NCBI GenBank assembly: GCA_020744225.1
Contig: JAGMWG010000008.1
Location: 1,178,001-1,242,000 of the forward strand
Source: Paraphoma chrysanthemicola
Taxonomy: Eukaryota; Ascomycota; Dothideomycetes; Pleosporales; Phaeosphaeriaceae
Direction: 5' to 3'
DNA length: 64,000 bases
Under the pieces are notes generated by a model, which did no database searches, was not told where the DNA came from, and saw nothing but the letters and a program-made list of their open reading frames with translations. The translations under genes were made by a program, and so were the position numbers. Each line of letters starts with the position of its first letter. Positions within the stretch are counted from its first letter, which is position 1. Shown in pieces: positions 24,675 through 35,656 of the stretch.

Positions 24675-25091
24675 GGCGGCACATGAGATGCGATATGGGA
24701 ATCGATATAATTGCAATTATACAACAAACACCGCAACGCGAAGAGATAGGGGAGAGAATTGAGGGATATATGGGGAGAAAGTATGCAGATTGAAGGGAGG
24801 TGTAGGAGAGGGTGAGGTTTGTCGGGGTCTTGGCGGAGCTCCACGCCCTTCTCGCACGCGTCGTGAAGTGAAGTGAAGACGAAGCACGGAAGGCGCCCCT
24901 CAACGACACACAGCTGGATCGCACTGACATCAGCCTCTTACATCTGTATGCATTACACTTGTTCGTAATTGTATCATTTCTTGTCATTTCCTAGACTCTT
25001 ATGCAACGCCAATGCTATGCACTACCAATGCCATCGCCCTGATGTACGAGATCTAGACGTATGTGCCCGCCGCTTTTTTAGCTCAGAATCG
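24675..25091. other. Intergenic region
   Basis: REC8 promoter and 3' flank of UBP6; both genes are on the minus strand. No other feature is seen. Confidence 0.45.
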
Positions 25092-26951
25092 TTATGAGTC
25101 TGCCATCTTCACATCCTCGTCGATGACGGGTAGCGGAACTGCACGATACAGCAGAATGAGCGCGGAGTGGCTCTGACCTATAGAGAGTTAGAGCATGTTT
25201 TAACATCTGAGTGGAATAGTACGCACCTCCACCGGACAGGGTCTGGATGCGCTCAGCATCAACCTCGGACACCTTCTCGTCGTTGAACCACCACCACTTG
25301 CCATCTTCCTCTTTCCGCTTGCCGGTCTTCGGGTCCTTGGGCCCCTGCTTCTTGACGAAAGAGGTGTAATGTCCGCTGTCAGCACTGGCACCTTGGTGCG
25401 TGATAACGCCGCGGAGCTCGTAAAGACCAGTCTGGTTGGATCCATCGTCGGCGGCGATCTTAGGATCGACGAGCGCAAGAATCTCTTTCTTCGCAGCTAG
25501 GATGGATGCCGCACGCTCAGCCTCGATCTGAGCATCGGTCTTGTACTCAACCTCTGCCATCTCGGTGTCCTCTGGCTGCTTCTCCTTCTCTTTCTTCTCG
25601 GCAGCTTCCTTCTTCTTTTGTAGTGGCTCCTTGCTCACATTTGGCCCAGTATCATTCTCCTCACCAGCTTTCATACGCTTCTGACGCTTGCGGGCGCGCT
25701 CGACATCCAGCTCTTCTTTCCGGAGATCCCTAATCCTGTCGCGGACCGGAACAAGCTGTTTCCGCAGCTCATCGGTGCAGAACTCGAGTGCGTCGAGCTC
25801 ATCAGGGAAGGTGACTTTGCGCATAATCTTCGCCTTCTTGTTCGTGTCTTTCCGCCAGTCGAAGCGGACAAAGTGGACTGCAAGATGCTTGGGAAGTCGG
25901 GCTATCCGCGACGTTTTCGTGTAGACCGCATTCCGTCCTAGTACTTCAGATCGCTTCTCAATCTGCTCCTTCAATCCAGCTGCAAGACCGTCGCGTAGGT
26001 GGTTTGTTTCAACATTGATGTGGCAGTTCAGCTTGAGGAAGAGGTCCTCGCTGTGGACCGGCTCTTCTCCGCCTTCCTTTGCCGCGGGCTCATCACACTC
26101 CATGACTGACTCAAATCTGCCCGACATGTACTTGTCGATCCACGACTGCTCTGTCTTGTCCGCCGCAGATCCTGAGCTCTCGCCCTTGATCTGCAACTTG
26201 TTTCGCAGCTGGGAGACGATCTGCGACCACGCTTCCTCCGCATCCTGCTGAGCGTATCCGTGTCCGTCTTTCGACTTTTGTGCGAACTGTGGGAAGGCGG
26301 TTCGGAGGGCATTGAGGAACATGAGCGGAGGGAAGCCTTGCTGTGTCTCGGACATTTGCTTGAACAGGTCACGAAGAGACCCTGTAAGATCTGTAGAGGC
26401 ACCGAGGCCACCAAGACCGAGCTGGCTGAGCGCCTGCGCGGAGCTGGACGACCCAGAACCGCTGCTGCCGGCAGAGTACCGCAAAAGTTCCTCCTGCAGC
26501 TCTGGAATCGACCTCAGAGTCTGCAGCGTCGAGTTCATGTAGCAAGTGTTGCCCAGATTCTGCAGGCCAGCAGGTGTCGCGCCTTCCAACTGCGCAGCTT
26601 CCGCTTCGTCCATGTCCTCCAAGAATTTGATCGCCTCCTTAGGCTTCTCGATGACCGGCGCATCTCCGGAAGGTGTGCCCATCATCATGAGGACCTGCTT
26701 GGGTTTGAGACCCAGCTTAGACATATCCGCGTCATCTTTCAGTTGCCCGCCCTTGACGATGATCTTCTGGCGCTCTGGCTCGACACCCGTGATAGAGAAG
26801 AGCTGGTATTTGAACGTCTCGCCATTTGACGTGGGGTCGACCTCGACCTCGTGCTTCTTGCCCTGGTGCTTCACAATAACTGCAAACATTCGGTGTTAGT
26901 GGCGGTGTTGACATGCCTCAAGCGGACTCTCTCACCCGGTATAGACGCCAT
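25092..26951 (-). CDS. UBP6: Proteasome-associated ubiquitin hydrolase Ubp6/USP14
   Basis: Three exons (26936-26951, 25227-26879, 25092-25177) encode 584 aa. The 16-nt first exon gives MASIP, which restores the family start (MASIPVIVKHQGKKH); the internal ATG at 26889 lies in the intron. Residues 1-75 are ubiquitin-like and dock to the proteasome regulatory particle (Rpn1 in yeast). The USP domain has the Cys box GLQNLGNTCYMNS with Cys118 and the His box ADSGHYTSFV. The last exon restores GGQSHSALILLYR and a short acidic tail. A Lys/Glu-rich insertion (about 400-470) lies between catalytic blocks. The enzyme trims ubiquitin from proteasome-bound substrates. Its start codon is 281 bases from that of ARPC4 on the other strand. 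Confidence 0.93.
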
Positions 26952-27232
26952 ACTGACTCTGAAAACTCGATGTAGTAGAGAAGGAAGGGGAAATAGTAGC
27001 ACCCCAAAGTGGCGGTAAGTGAGTGTTTGTAAGAGGCTCGCGGGGCAAAAGTATGGTCGTCCGGCGAAGCATGCGGAAACACGCACAGACCCCTGCCTTC
27101 CGCCGCAACGACCGCAGCTTCCCACGCCCCCACCAGGCACCGCCGATGCTCCATGCTGGCATGTCATAGCCCTACCACCACCGACACCAGCCCCAAACAC
27201 AGGTCCTGAGCTAGGCTCGACCTCCACCCACA
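26952..27232. promoter_or_regulatory. Bidirectional promoter, UBP6 / ARPC4
   Basis: 281 bases separate the divergent start codons of UBP6 (minus) and ARPC4 (plus), so both promoters must share this stretch. CA/CACC-rich sequence occupies the ARPC4 side. No specific factor site is claimed. Confidence 0.55.
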
Positions 27233-27851
27233 ATGGTACCGCTATACCGACCGCACCGCCGCCCGCAAGCACACCAATGCTGACATCCGCAGTCCCAATC
27301 CCTCCGCCCATACCTGCAATGCGTGCGAGTTTCCCTCACCGCCGCGCTCAGTCTGTCCAACTTTGCCTCGCAGGCCTCGGAACGGCACAACGTGCCCGAG
27401 ATTGAAGCCGCTTCGTCGCCCGAAGTCATCCTCAACCCGCTCACGATTTCGCGCAACGAGAACGAGAGGGTGTACATTGAGCCGAGCATCAACAGCGTGC
27501 GCATCAGCATCAAGATCAAACAGGCCGACGAGATTGAGCATATCCTGGTCCACAAGTTTACGCGCTTCTTGACGCAGCGCGCCGAGAGCTTTTACATCCT
27601 GAGGAGAAAGCCGGTCAAGGGATATGATATCACTTTCCTGATTACGAACTTCCACACAGAGGAGATGCTGAAGCACAAGCTGGTGGATTTCATTATACAG
27701 TTCATGGAGGAGGTGGATAAGGAGATTAGTGAGATGAAGCTGTTCTTGAATGCGAGGGCGAGATTCGTGGCTGAGTCGTTTTTGACGCCGGTAGGTTCCG
27801 CAAGACTGACGGGACTATGCGAGAGTACTGACAAGATCATAGTTTGATTAA
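27233..27851 (+). CDS. ARC19: Arp2/3 complex 20-kDa subunit (ARPC4)
   Basis: Exons 27233-27235, 27293-27790 and 27843-27851 encode 169 aa, the expected size. The protein reads SQSLRPYLQCVRVSLTAALSL, then ISRNENERV, IKQADEIEHILVHKF, ILRRKPVKGYDITFLITNFHTEEM and MEEVDKEISEMK, highly similar to ARPC4 across eukaryotes; only the order of blocks is listed here. The initiating ATG is an exon by itself: it is followed at once by a GTACCG donor, a GCTGAC branch-like site and a CCGCAG acceptor directly before the second codon. The last exon supplies only Phe-Asp-stop. ARPC4 with ARPC2 forms the structural core of Arp2/3, which nucleates branched actin at endocytic patches. Confidence 0.92.
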
Positions 27852-28205
27852 GCGGCACTGTCTGGAGAGTTGAGCACACTGCATAGAGACGGGGATGGTG
27901 AACAGCGAGCTTTTGAAGGGCAAACCTGGATGCTGCGTAGTGATTGAAGTGAGCTTCTGCATGGCAGAAGGAGTGAAGAGAACAGGCAAATGACATGAGT
28001 CTGTGGTATAGAGTTCGAATCAGAGTTGCAATCAAAACGATGCAAGACCAAATGCGAACGTTGCATCATTCACGTATATAGGAACCTGGTGTAGACTTGT
28101 CACATGTCTTTAATTTTGATTGGCGCTGTGCCTATCGAGTCTCGCATGGATAGGAGAGACGGTGTCTCATTTAGACTTTGTCTCAGACAAGTCTCCGACG
28201 ACCAT
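27852..28205. other. Convergent 3' intergenic region
   Basis: Tail-to-tail spacer between ARPC4 (plus) and the peroxiredoxin gene (minus). No gene or repeat; AT content rises near 28070-28110, consistent with 3' end formation. Confidence 0.45.
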
Positions 28206-28873
28206 CTACAACTTCGACAACACCGCCTCAGCGCCACTAACCGAAACCTCTCCGGGGCTCTTCTCGTTCTCCGCATACGTGACCTTTCCATGGTCGAACA
28301 CCATCGCCCAGCGACCGTTCCTGTCACCCATGCCCGCAGCCCAACCGTGCTCCTTTGAGAAGAAGGTCTTGGTGTCGCTGAGGAACAGGACATCCTCGCC
28401 CTTGACCCCATTGACCTTGCCCCATGCATTCATGACCCAGCTGTCGTTGGACGCAATCACGGCCACGATGTCGACGCCCTTCTCGGTGAACTCCTTGCGC
28501 TTGGCAATGTAGGGCGGGAGATGGAAGGCCTGGCAGCCGGGTGTGAAAGCGCCTGTAGGGAAGTGTTAGTGCATGTGAACAGCGTGAGGGGTTCAGGAGG
28601 GAGTGTACCGGGCACGGAGAAGAGAACGACTTTCTTGTCGGCCCATTCTTTGCTGGCATCGTACTCTTGGGGACGGCCGCAGGCAGTCGGGTCGGCATCA
28701 GTGATGGGCGCCCATCTGTCATACTTTGTTAGTAAATTTCCTCGAAACTTTGGGATGTTGTGAAGCCCTCTTGGAGGTGCAATTGGCTCGAGGCGAGCTT
28801 GGTGGGGTGAAGAGTAAACATACTCGAACTTTACGCCCTGGGGCAGAGAATCGCCGACTTTGAGAGGAGCCAT
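28206..28873 (-). CDS. Ahp1/PRX5-type peroxiredoxin
   Basis: Exons 28824-28873, 28609-28715 and 28206-28552 encode 167 aa, typical for the fungal PMP20/Ahp1 group. The joined protein reads GVKFEWAPITDADPTACGRP and then SVPGAFTPGCQAFHLP. The peroxidatic Cys is Cys59 in FTPGC; Cys29 in the TACGRP segment sits where yeast Ahp1 has its partner cysteine. A VNGVKGEDVLFLSD and WAMVFDHGKV core follows. It reduces hydrogen peroxide and alkyl hydroperoxides using thioredoxin. The C terminus (-LSKL) is a PTS1-like SKL tripeptide, suggesting a peroxisomal pool. The reading with the first intron unspliced changes the protein after residue 16, so the splice at 28823 is required. Confidence 0.92.
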
Positions 28874-29874
28874 TGTATTGTGTTGTATTTGGAAAATTCA
28901 ATTGGATGTGATGATGTTGTTGGAGTTGTTATGGTTATGCTGCAGCTTTTACTTATTTGGAGGGGAGCTGCTTTCGTAACCCCGAGCTTCCAGATCCATG
29001 CTGGGGAACTTGGTGGGGCAGAGATGATGCAACCCCTAGGAAAAGGTACCGAGCCAAGCCGAGAGGCTTCTGCAAACGTTAAGTGCAGCAGAGCGTGGGT
29101 GAGTGACAAATACTTGTATCCTATCACAGCGTCCCTGTGCTAGTCGACGAGGACCTTCTCTAGGGCAGCTTGACAAGTGCGCAAAACGTGGTTTGACATT
29201 CGAACCACATTTGATCTTCATACAGTATTCTTTGGTGCAGAGGGAGCATTCAAGCCCTGGCTTTGACCAAAACCTGGCGCAATGGATTTCAAACGTTATT
29301 GTGTTGAGGTCCTGCACAACTCAAGCATATATCCAAAGTCCTAAGCTCGGCGAGAGTACCCTGTTCATGCACCGGCATCGCACTGCAGCGGCAGCTGCCG
29401 ACATTGAGATTACATCAGCAATGTGTTTAGTGATCAGCATGCCCTATCATTCGAGGCCGGTGATCGATCGGTGCACAGTCAGCGCCTGCAGGCACGACTA
29501 CATAGCACCACTACAAGCAGCTTAGTAGAAAGCGCACATTGAGGAACCAGGAAAATTGCTTGTACGAGTTCTAGATATGCCAGGCCTCAACATACGTTTT
29601 AGTTCCTGTATCAGTCTGAATATAGACACGAGGTGCCCATGTTGGTTTTCAAGGTACAGTAGTGTAGTAAAGCGTGCGTGGTTTTCGCAAAGTCGACAGA
29701 TGCACTGTGCAATCGGCATCGTCTCACGGCGTGCCGTAAGACTGACATATCCGGAACATGCAGGCGATGCGCAACAGATAAGAACTCGTCGTATTAAGAT
29801 GCAATTTCTATCGGTTTGACTCTCGAACATCTCTTCTTGTCAGCTTTTCAGTGACTGGTCTGAGCATTTCCGTA
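28874..29874. promoter_or_regulatory. Divergent intergenic region, peroxiredoxin / DUF1348 gene
   Basis: 1.0 kb between two divergent start codons, hence the promoters of both genes. No open frame in it has family support and no repeat is seen. Specific binding sites are not claimed. Confidence 0.45.
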
Positions 29875-30464
29875 ATGTCGCTCGTACCTCCATTCACCGC
29901 AGAAACAGCCCACGCCAAAGTGAAGAAGGCACAGGACCTATGGAACGGACAGTATGTGCGGCAAAGTACTTCTTGGTGGTCATTAATTCTTTAAGAAACC
30001 CTAAGGTGATCGCCCAAGCCTACACGCCCGACAGCATCTGGCGCAACCGCTCGTCCTTCCTTGTTGGTACGGCTGCAATCGAGGACCTCTTGACGAAAAA
30101 GTGGGAGAAGGAACAGAACTACCGACTCCGCAAAGAACTCTTCGCCTTTACAGACAACAAGATCGCCGTCCAATTTTGGTACGAGTATCAAGATGCGCAC
30201 GATGGCATGAAGTGGAAGCGGTGCTATGGTCTCGAGGACTGGACCTTTGCCGAAGATGGCAGGATGCGAAAGCGGCAGATGAGCGGGAACGATGTCGAGA
30301 TCGCTGAAGCCGGTAGGAACCCTCTAACATGTAGCGTGCTTGGCTTCGTAGTCGCTGGCGCGACAATTTGCCAGGTGATCAATGTGGCTGACATATACAT
30401 AGATCGCTGGTTTAAGGCTGACGTTGATGTCAACGCAGTGGAGATAAGCGAAGCGCATTGGTAG
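29875..30464 (+). CDS. DUF1348 (SnoaL/NTF2-like fold) protein
   Basis: Exons 29875-29951, 29996-30312 and 30403-30464 encode 151 aa. The protein has the DUF1348 signature: AYTPDSIWRNRSSF early, KKWEKEQNYRLRKELFAF in the middle, IAVQFWYEYQD, then WKRCYGLEDWTF and DRWFKADVDVN near the end. This is a small alpha+beta cone-fold protein found in bacteria and fungi with no settled function. The two introns are needed to give the conserved NPKVIAQAY and AEADRWF joints; without them the frame stays open but the conserved ends are lost. It converges on the roadblock gene with 82 bases between stop codons. Confidence 0.88.
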
Positions 30465-30546
30465 TCGCTCACCGCATGGTTGTGGACAATGCTCAAGCCT
30501 GGTTTCAGTCATGAGAGCAGTCTTCGTATCTTTTCGTATCCTGAAA

Positions 30547-31053
30547 TCAAGCTGGTGGTGTATCGTGTATCGCGACGAGGATGAATTTAGGATCTGGAGT
30601 CTGCTTAGTAGGCAATATAGCTCGGGTTATCGCTAGTTCTCACCAGGTACAATGACAAGCTCGTTCTTCTTCGTCCTCAGTCTGAGCAGCTTGACTTCGT
30701 CATCCTTATCGAGATCGTCTACCAGGCTTCCTGCTGCCTTCAAGAACGTCCACACTGAGCTGGCGATGTCCTCCGCGCTGTGTATGCCGCTGTCCTTTCG
30801 CCCATTGGTGTACGCCTCAGCCGAGGACTCGCTCGAAGCTGGAAGAGTGCTGTTCGGATTCGGTGAGGAGCTCTTTGAGATCAGCCCGGACGTGCGTACG
30901 ATTGCGCCGGTTTCGCGCGAAAGGATGAGTGTGCTTTGGACGCCGGGTTTCTGGCTGAGCCGAGTGAGGAGAGCAAGCGTGTCGTCTGGCTGGTCTGCTG
31001 TTAGTAAGCCATTATTAGGTGGAGAACATCACACGTACGGAGCTGTGAGCCAT
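30547..31053 (-). CDS. Dynein light chain, roadblock/LC7 family
   Basis: Exons 31035-31053, 30644-30994 and 30547-30593 encode 138 aa; phases close. The joined product has the roadblock pattern: DTLALLTRLSQKPGVQSTLI, ETGAIVRTSG, then after an insertion VWTFLKAAGSLVDDLDKDDE, VKLLRLRTKKNELVIVPD and ending PKFILVAIHDTPPA. Between the second beta strand and the main helix there are about 45 Ser/Asn-rich residues absent from animal DYNLRB. Roadblock homodimers bind dynein intermediate chain and act in cargo transport, nuclear positioning and mitosis. The first intron is only 40 nt with a GTGTGA donor, so the N-terminal seven residues are the least certain part. A 175-codon frame on the opposite strand is a shadow. 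Confidence 0.82.
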
Positions 31054-31349
31054 GTTCCAAGTTTCAATTCGGGCAACAGTGGTGTTGGCTTGCTGGTGCT
31101 GCTGCGCGGGCTCTCGATTGTTGTCAGGATGCAGGCAAGTGCAGCCGAGCCGGTCCCTGCCAAGATGACCTCACACTAAGCTCCATTCATGCTAGCCAGT
31201 TTTGCAGATCATCAATTTTCCTCAAGTCTTACGGTTCAGAACGTTCAATCATCAATGTCGCCGAGCTTCTAGCATTCATGCTTTCGACAACCTCTCTGCC
31301 GCCATTTCGACATAGGAAAACATATCTAGATTGCGGGTGAAACGTCACG
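31054..31349. promoter_or_regulatory. Bidirectional promoter, roadblock gene / IPI1
   Basis: 296 bases separate the start codons of the minus-strand roadblock gene and plus-strand IPI1, so both are expressed from this spacer. No particular motif is claimed. Confidence 0.5.
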
Positions 31350-32468
31350 ATGACTTCGAGCTCTAAGAAAAAGAAGGAGAAGAAGAAGGATTTCCAGGTT
31401 AGCGCGGCACGAGATTGATCGGGAGCAAAGTTGACCGTATAACAGAAAGTGAAATTGAAGGTGGGAAAGACAAGACCCAAGGCGGCCAATGGCACCGACA
31501 CCAGCTTCAAAGCTAAATGTTCGTAATGCTTATTATGCAAGAATATGTAAATGTATTGATGTGCTCTAGCGGTCGCACTGAAGCAGCAATCGCTTTCGAC
31601 GGCTGCCCCAACTCTGGAAGCGCAATGCGCCCATCATCTAGGTTTGCTGAACCACAAGTCTGATGCGCAACGTCGCGAATCCCTGGCATACTTGACAACA
31701 GCGATCACGAACACGCCACCGACGGCTCCATTGCCTCAACCATCATCGGTCATCATTCCTGCTGCTCAAAGACTGATTTTGGACGGATCCAACAGTGTGC
31801 GGCAGCAGCTACTTAAACTGCTGCAAAGCTTGCCGCAACTTGACATCGCGAGCCATGTTGATCAGCTCTTGCTTCATACAAGAGCTGCCATGACTCACTT
31901 GGCCAACGAGATCCGCATCTTCGGCCTTGACGTGCTCGACTGGTTACTTGGTGTTGCAGGTGATGAGGTTGTCAGCTGTGCCGGTGGATGGGTGAAGATG
32001 CTAAAGTGCTTCCTCAGTCTGCTCGGCTGGCAGAGCGAGGCAACAAGCAAGTGGTCAGCATCGAAGTCATATGGCAAGACCGATTCAAAGATCCAAGCAC
32101 GGCAAATGAATGCGCTCACAGCCTTTATCCGCACCGGTCTATGCCATGCACCCATGATAACACCGACTGTCGTCAGCGGGGCCGGGTTTCCGCTGTGGCA
32201 AACCGAGCACCATCTTCTCTCAGGTCGTTCGAATGCGTATGCGCACCTGAACCTATTTGGTGCGACGCGTGACGAGGAAGCAGAGATGTACGAGGATAGG
32301 GAGGATAGGCAAAGAGTATTTCACGACAGGGCTGAGGAAGCAGTTGTGACAGGTCTTGAGCAAGCAACAAAGGGTGGTGGAGAACTTGGCCGAGCTGCCG
32401 CACAGCTTCGCAAAGTGATTAGGGAGGGCATGGTGGACTTCTACCGCGAGGAGGCTGCTTTACCATAA
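31350..32468 (+). CDS. IPI1: Rix1-complex subunit Ipi1 (TEX10-like), pre-60S processing
   Basis: Exons 31350-31397, 31446-31518 and 31570-32468 encode 339 aa. The start MTSSSKKKKEKKKDFQ, followed by KLKVGKTRPKAANGTDTSFKAKS and QQSLS, is the typical N terminus of fungal Ipi1; the rest is a helical-repeat (HEAT-like) protein, with LLNHKSDAQRRESLAYLTT and a long C-terminal helix region. Ipi1 with Rix1/Ipi2 and Ipi3 acts in nucleoli and nucleoplasm to process ITS2 and to recruit Rea1/Mdn1 to pre-60S particles. The basic N terminus is a plausible nucleolar signal. The second intron (31519-31569) uses an unusual GTTCGT donor but restores the conserved segment in phase. Confidence 0.87.
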
Positions 32469-32842
32469 GTCGGATCCCAGCTCGTTGCGAGCTCGCCACG
32501 AGTCAACACCATCGATATATGGCTGCCTGAGGCACACACGATCCGCAGAGGTGTGTTTAGTAATGCAATAATTGTAATCACCTTGGTGTGACGCAGCAAT
32601 TTGACACATTCAACGGAGCACCAACTTAGCGCGCCCCACTCTTGCTCACTACAGAAAGGCACCAGCTTTGCCTCTTTGTCTTGCTTGCCAAATGTTCAAA
32701 AAGAGACTTAGCCATAGAATAAACTAGACACAGAGTACCTTTACCTGTAATAAAGCTTAATACTACATGTAATAGAGTTCTTAGTGGCTTACGTAATGCT
32801 AGCAGCTAGCAGTCTAAGCTCTTGAATTTAACTGCAAGGGTC
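32469..32842. other. Intergenic region
   Basis: Spacer between IPI1 and the DUF262 gene, both on the plus strand. 32690-32830 is AT-rich with short repeats of TAAT/TACA-like words; likely terminator and promoter. No gene is seen. Confidence 0.45.
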
Positions 32843-35414
32843 ATGCTCTCCCAACCTACCAACCACAGCATGCCAGGGCTGGTTATGGATACCAGTCAGA
32901 TTGGCGTTATTCCTACACCACACAATCACCCTTCCATTGCCGCTGATGACGCTCACACGTCTCAACCGTTTATCAAAGCTGAACACGGCGACACATTTGG
33001 AGACAGCGACAATGAGGACGGCACTTACAAACCGCGACCGCAGCTGCCCAAGCCGTTCGTCTTCATGCGAAGTCTAGCGCAACTAATTAGTAGGCGTTCA
33101 AGTGAGAATATGGGTACGCATTGGCTCACAAGCGAACAGAGGACCTCGACGCAGGACTTATTGACGTTGATCCTGAATATCAACGCGAAGTTGTATGGAC
33201 AGGTATGCTTCTGATCTCAGAGGATATCACTTCACCACTGACCACCTTCCCACCAGCTGACAGAATGACTGGTCTTATCGATTCACTCATGGGTAAGAGG
33301 ATCCATTTTCTATTGCGCTATAAGCGAATGCTCACAGAGCATGGAATAGAAAACTTTTACATACCACCTATCATATTGAACAATAAGACGCTTCCTAGTC
33401 CAAGAAATGGCGCGCAGGACAGCATTCACGTCTGCGTAGACGGCAAGCAGCGTCTTTCTTCCGTGAGAGCCTTTATCAAGGGTATGATCCCATGCCACGA
33501 TCACCGAGGCGAAAAGTGGTGAGCAACAGTCTCCTCACATGGCTATCGCAGTAACGTGCTGAATGACTTAGGTGGTTCTGTGATACTCCTTCCAGCCGGC
33601 GGAAGAAGGTTCTGCTAGAAGAAACTCAGAAGCAGTTCCTTGCAAAAGAGCTTGTCTCATTTGAGTTCAAGGATCTTTCACCTGAGCAAGAAGAGGACCT
33701 TTTCGCGAGAGTGCAGATGGGTGTTCAACTCAGCCTTGCTGAGAAGATGCGAGCGTCTACCGGTCCCTGGCAGGAGCTTGCGAGACTTTTCGTTGACGAT
33801 TTCCCAATTGTCTACTCTCTGATGAAAGATCGGGCACGAGCCAAAGACTTTCAGCTGACTCTGTCTTGCTTCAGCCAAATCATCGAAGTCATGCATCCGA
33901 CTGCATCGGACGGTATCCCGATTTTGAAGACCAACTTTAATGCGCTTCCAAAACTCCTAAGTAATAAGTCGGCTGTGGACGATGGCATCAAGTCTCATCT
34001 GGCCAGTGTCTGGAACACATTCAAGAATCTCATAGAACAAGATATCGATACTTTCACGAACGCAAACAAATATCTGCGAGGCGTCCAAACCTTTGCACCG
34101 GTTGAGATGGTCGCAGTAGCAGTGATGATATCGATGTACTCTGACACACGAAACAATCAGCTTCTGCTGGGTGACATCAAGGCCTTAAGAGAGGCCATTC
34201 GGGAGAATTTCGTCGATATTCGCACCAACGCTCCAGTTTGGAAATTTGTCTGGGACTTTCTTGAGAACCTTGAGGCAATAAGAGGTGCCGTAGATGGCAG
34301 TACGGTGGATCGTAGAGTAGGGCGACATGAAACGTCAAAAACTGCCGCTGTGCGGGTTCCACGACCAGCCACTGCGACAGCACCTTCACCTACAGTGAAG
34401 AGAGGAAGGCCGACGGCTAGGACGAAGCCTCCATCTATACTGCCTCCTCAGCAGCTATTCACTATTAAAAAGGAGGAAGGTGATATCACCACGACCCTTG
34501 ACAGTCGACCACCAAAAAGGCAGCGAACAGATCCTAGCCCTCAGGTCTCACCAACGCCGGTTGTTGAACGACGGGATGGGTCAATATCGGGCAAGCAATT
34601 TCAGCCACCTCAATTTACGTCGCAGCCCCAATTTTCACCAATGCCAACACATGAATCTAGTCTTCAAAGGGCAACCTCGACACAACTGCTACCTGGAGCA
34701 GATAAGCAAGCGCCTCAAGCAGCTTTGTCGCAGCGACGTACCGTCACTGGACATGTCCTTCCATCAAGTGCACCTGTAGGTAGAGAGTTAGTATTTACTA
34801 GTAACACTCATGGCACACCAGCGCGCATGCCATCGTCAGTTCCGGAGGTACAGCGAGGCTGTGGAAGCGAATCAAGTGGCTTACTTGCACCAACTGTCCC
34901 TCTGCCCACTTCCATCACACCAACGCAACAGTCGACAGCCGGTCACAGTAAGTCTGTGAGCTCACCCGTTGGCTGTACGCGAACCTTTCCACCAAGTCAT
35001 CAGCGTCTGACGAGCAATGGCCATTCGACGTTAAGGACTGGTATTGGTGCTTTTGCACCAAAGCACACGGAGCAGCAATGGGCAGGCGAAGTCCTATCTT
35101 CCACACCACCAACCGACCCAGCTCATTTCGCACCGTCTCCGCCAGGCCAGCCAGCAAGGAAACCTCGAAAGGTGCCGCCTCGTCCGACTCGAGCGCAGTA
35201 TGACGGCGCGATTGATTTGACAAGCGATACCGAACAAGAGCGACAGGATCTTCTCTCGTCGTTCAAGGCGTCAGCTTTAGCAGCGAAGCAGAAGCAAGCA
35301 CCGTCAAGGCCCGTGGTTCCTCCGCCTCAGCTTCAGGGTGCATCAGAGTTGCCCCTTCGAAAGAATAACAATCCATATGCTAGGTCCAAGGACGGAAGAG
35401 CAAATGTGCGCTAG
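32843..35414 (+). CDS. DUF262 (GmrSD N-terminal-like) protein with disordered tail
   Basis: Exons 32843-33089, 33140-33202, 33257-33292, 33338-33518 and 33572-35414 encode 789 aa; every phase closes. After an acidic N terminus (1-80) comes the DUF262 fold: DPEYQREVVW at 93-102, IDSLM, IPPIIL, and the hallmark DGKQR at 150-154 (DGQQR in bacteria). Helical DUF262-associated sequence runs to about 415. The final ~370 residues are Pro/Ser/Gln-rich and disordered, with a PPKRQR nuclear-localisation-like motif. Bacterial DUF262 proteins form the NTP-dependent part of type IV GmrSD restriction enzymes on a ParB-like fold. No HNH/DUF1524 nuclease part is present here. The cellular role in fungi is unknown; nuclear nucleic-acid-linked action is only an inference. 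Confidence 0.85.
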
Positions 35415-35656
35415 GGACGGAGAACGGGGAGTCAAGATACTACGGGTTTCGCACTATTCAACTACTCATTTCGTCTATGCTGCGACTGCAACAGAAAGGC
35501 AGTCAGGCAAAGAAATTCCAGGGCAATGCACTCAGAGATTATTATTACCCGAGCATGATGTGCATTTAGATATTCAGAATCAAGTATCAACTAGCTAGGC
35601 TTGCTTAGTGTAATTAGAGTATGCAAGCTAAAAGTGTGTCCTCTTTCTTAACTCAG
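35415..35656. terminator. Convergent 3' region
   Basis: 242 bases between the stop codons of the DUF262 gene (plus) and the transcription-factor-domain gene (minus). AT-rich around 35540-35640; it must hold both polyadenylation regions. Individual poly-A signals are not assigned. Confidence 0.4.

Noticed and set aside
30652..31179. 175-codon plus-strand frame
   Set aside because: It is antisense to the spliced roadblock gene, which matches its family along the whole length.
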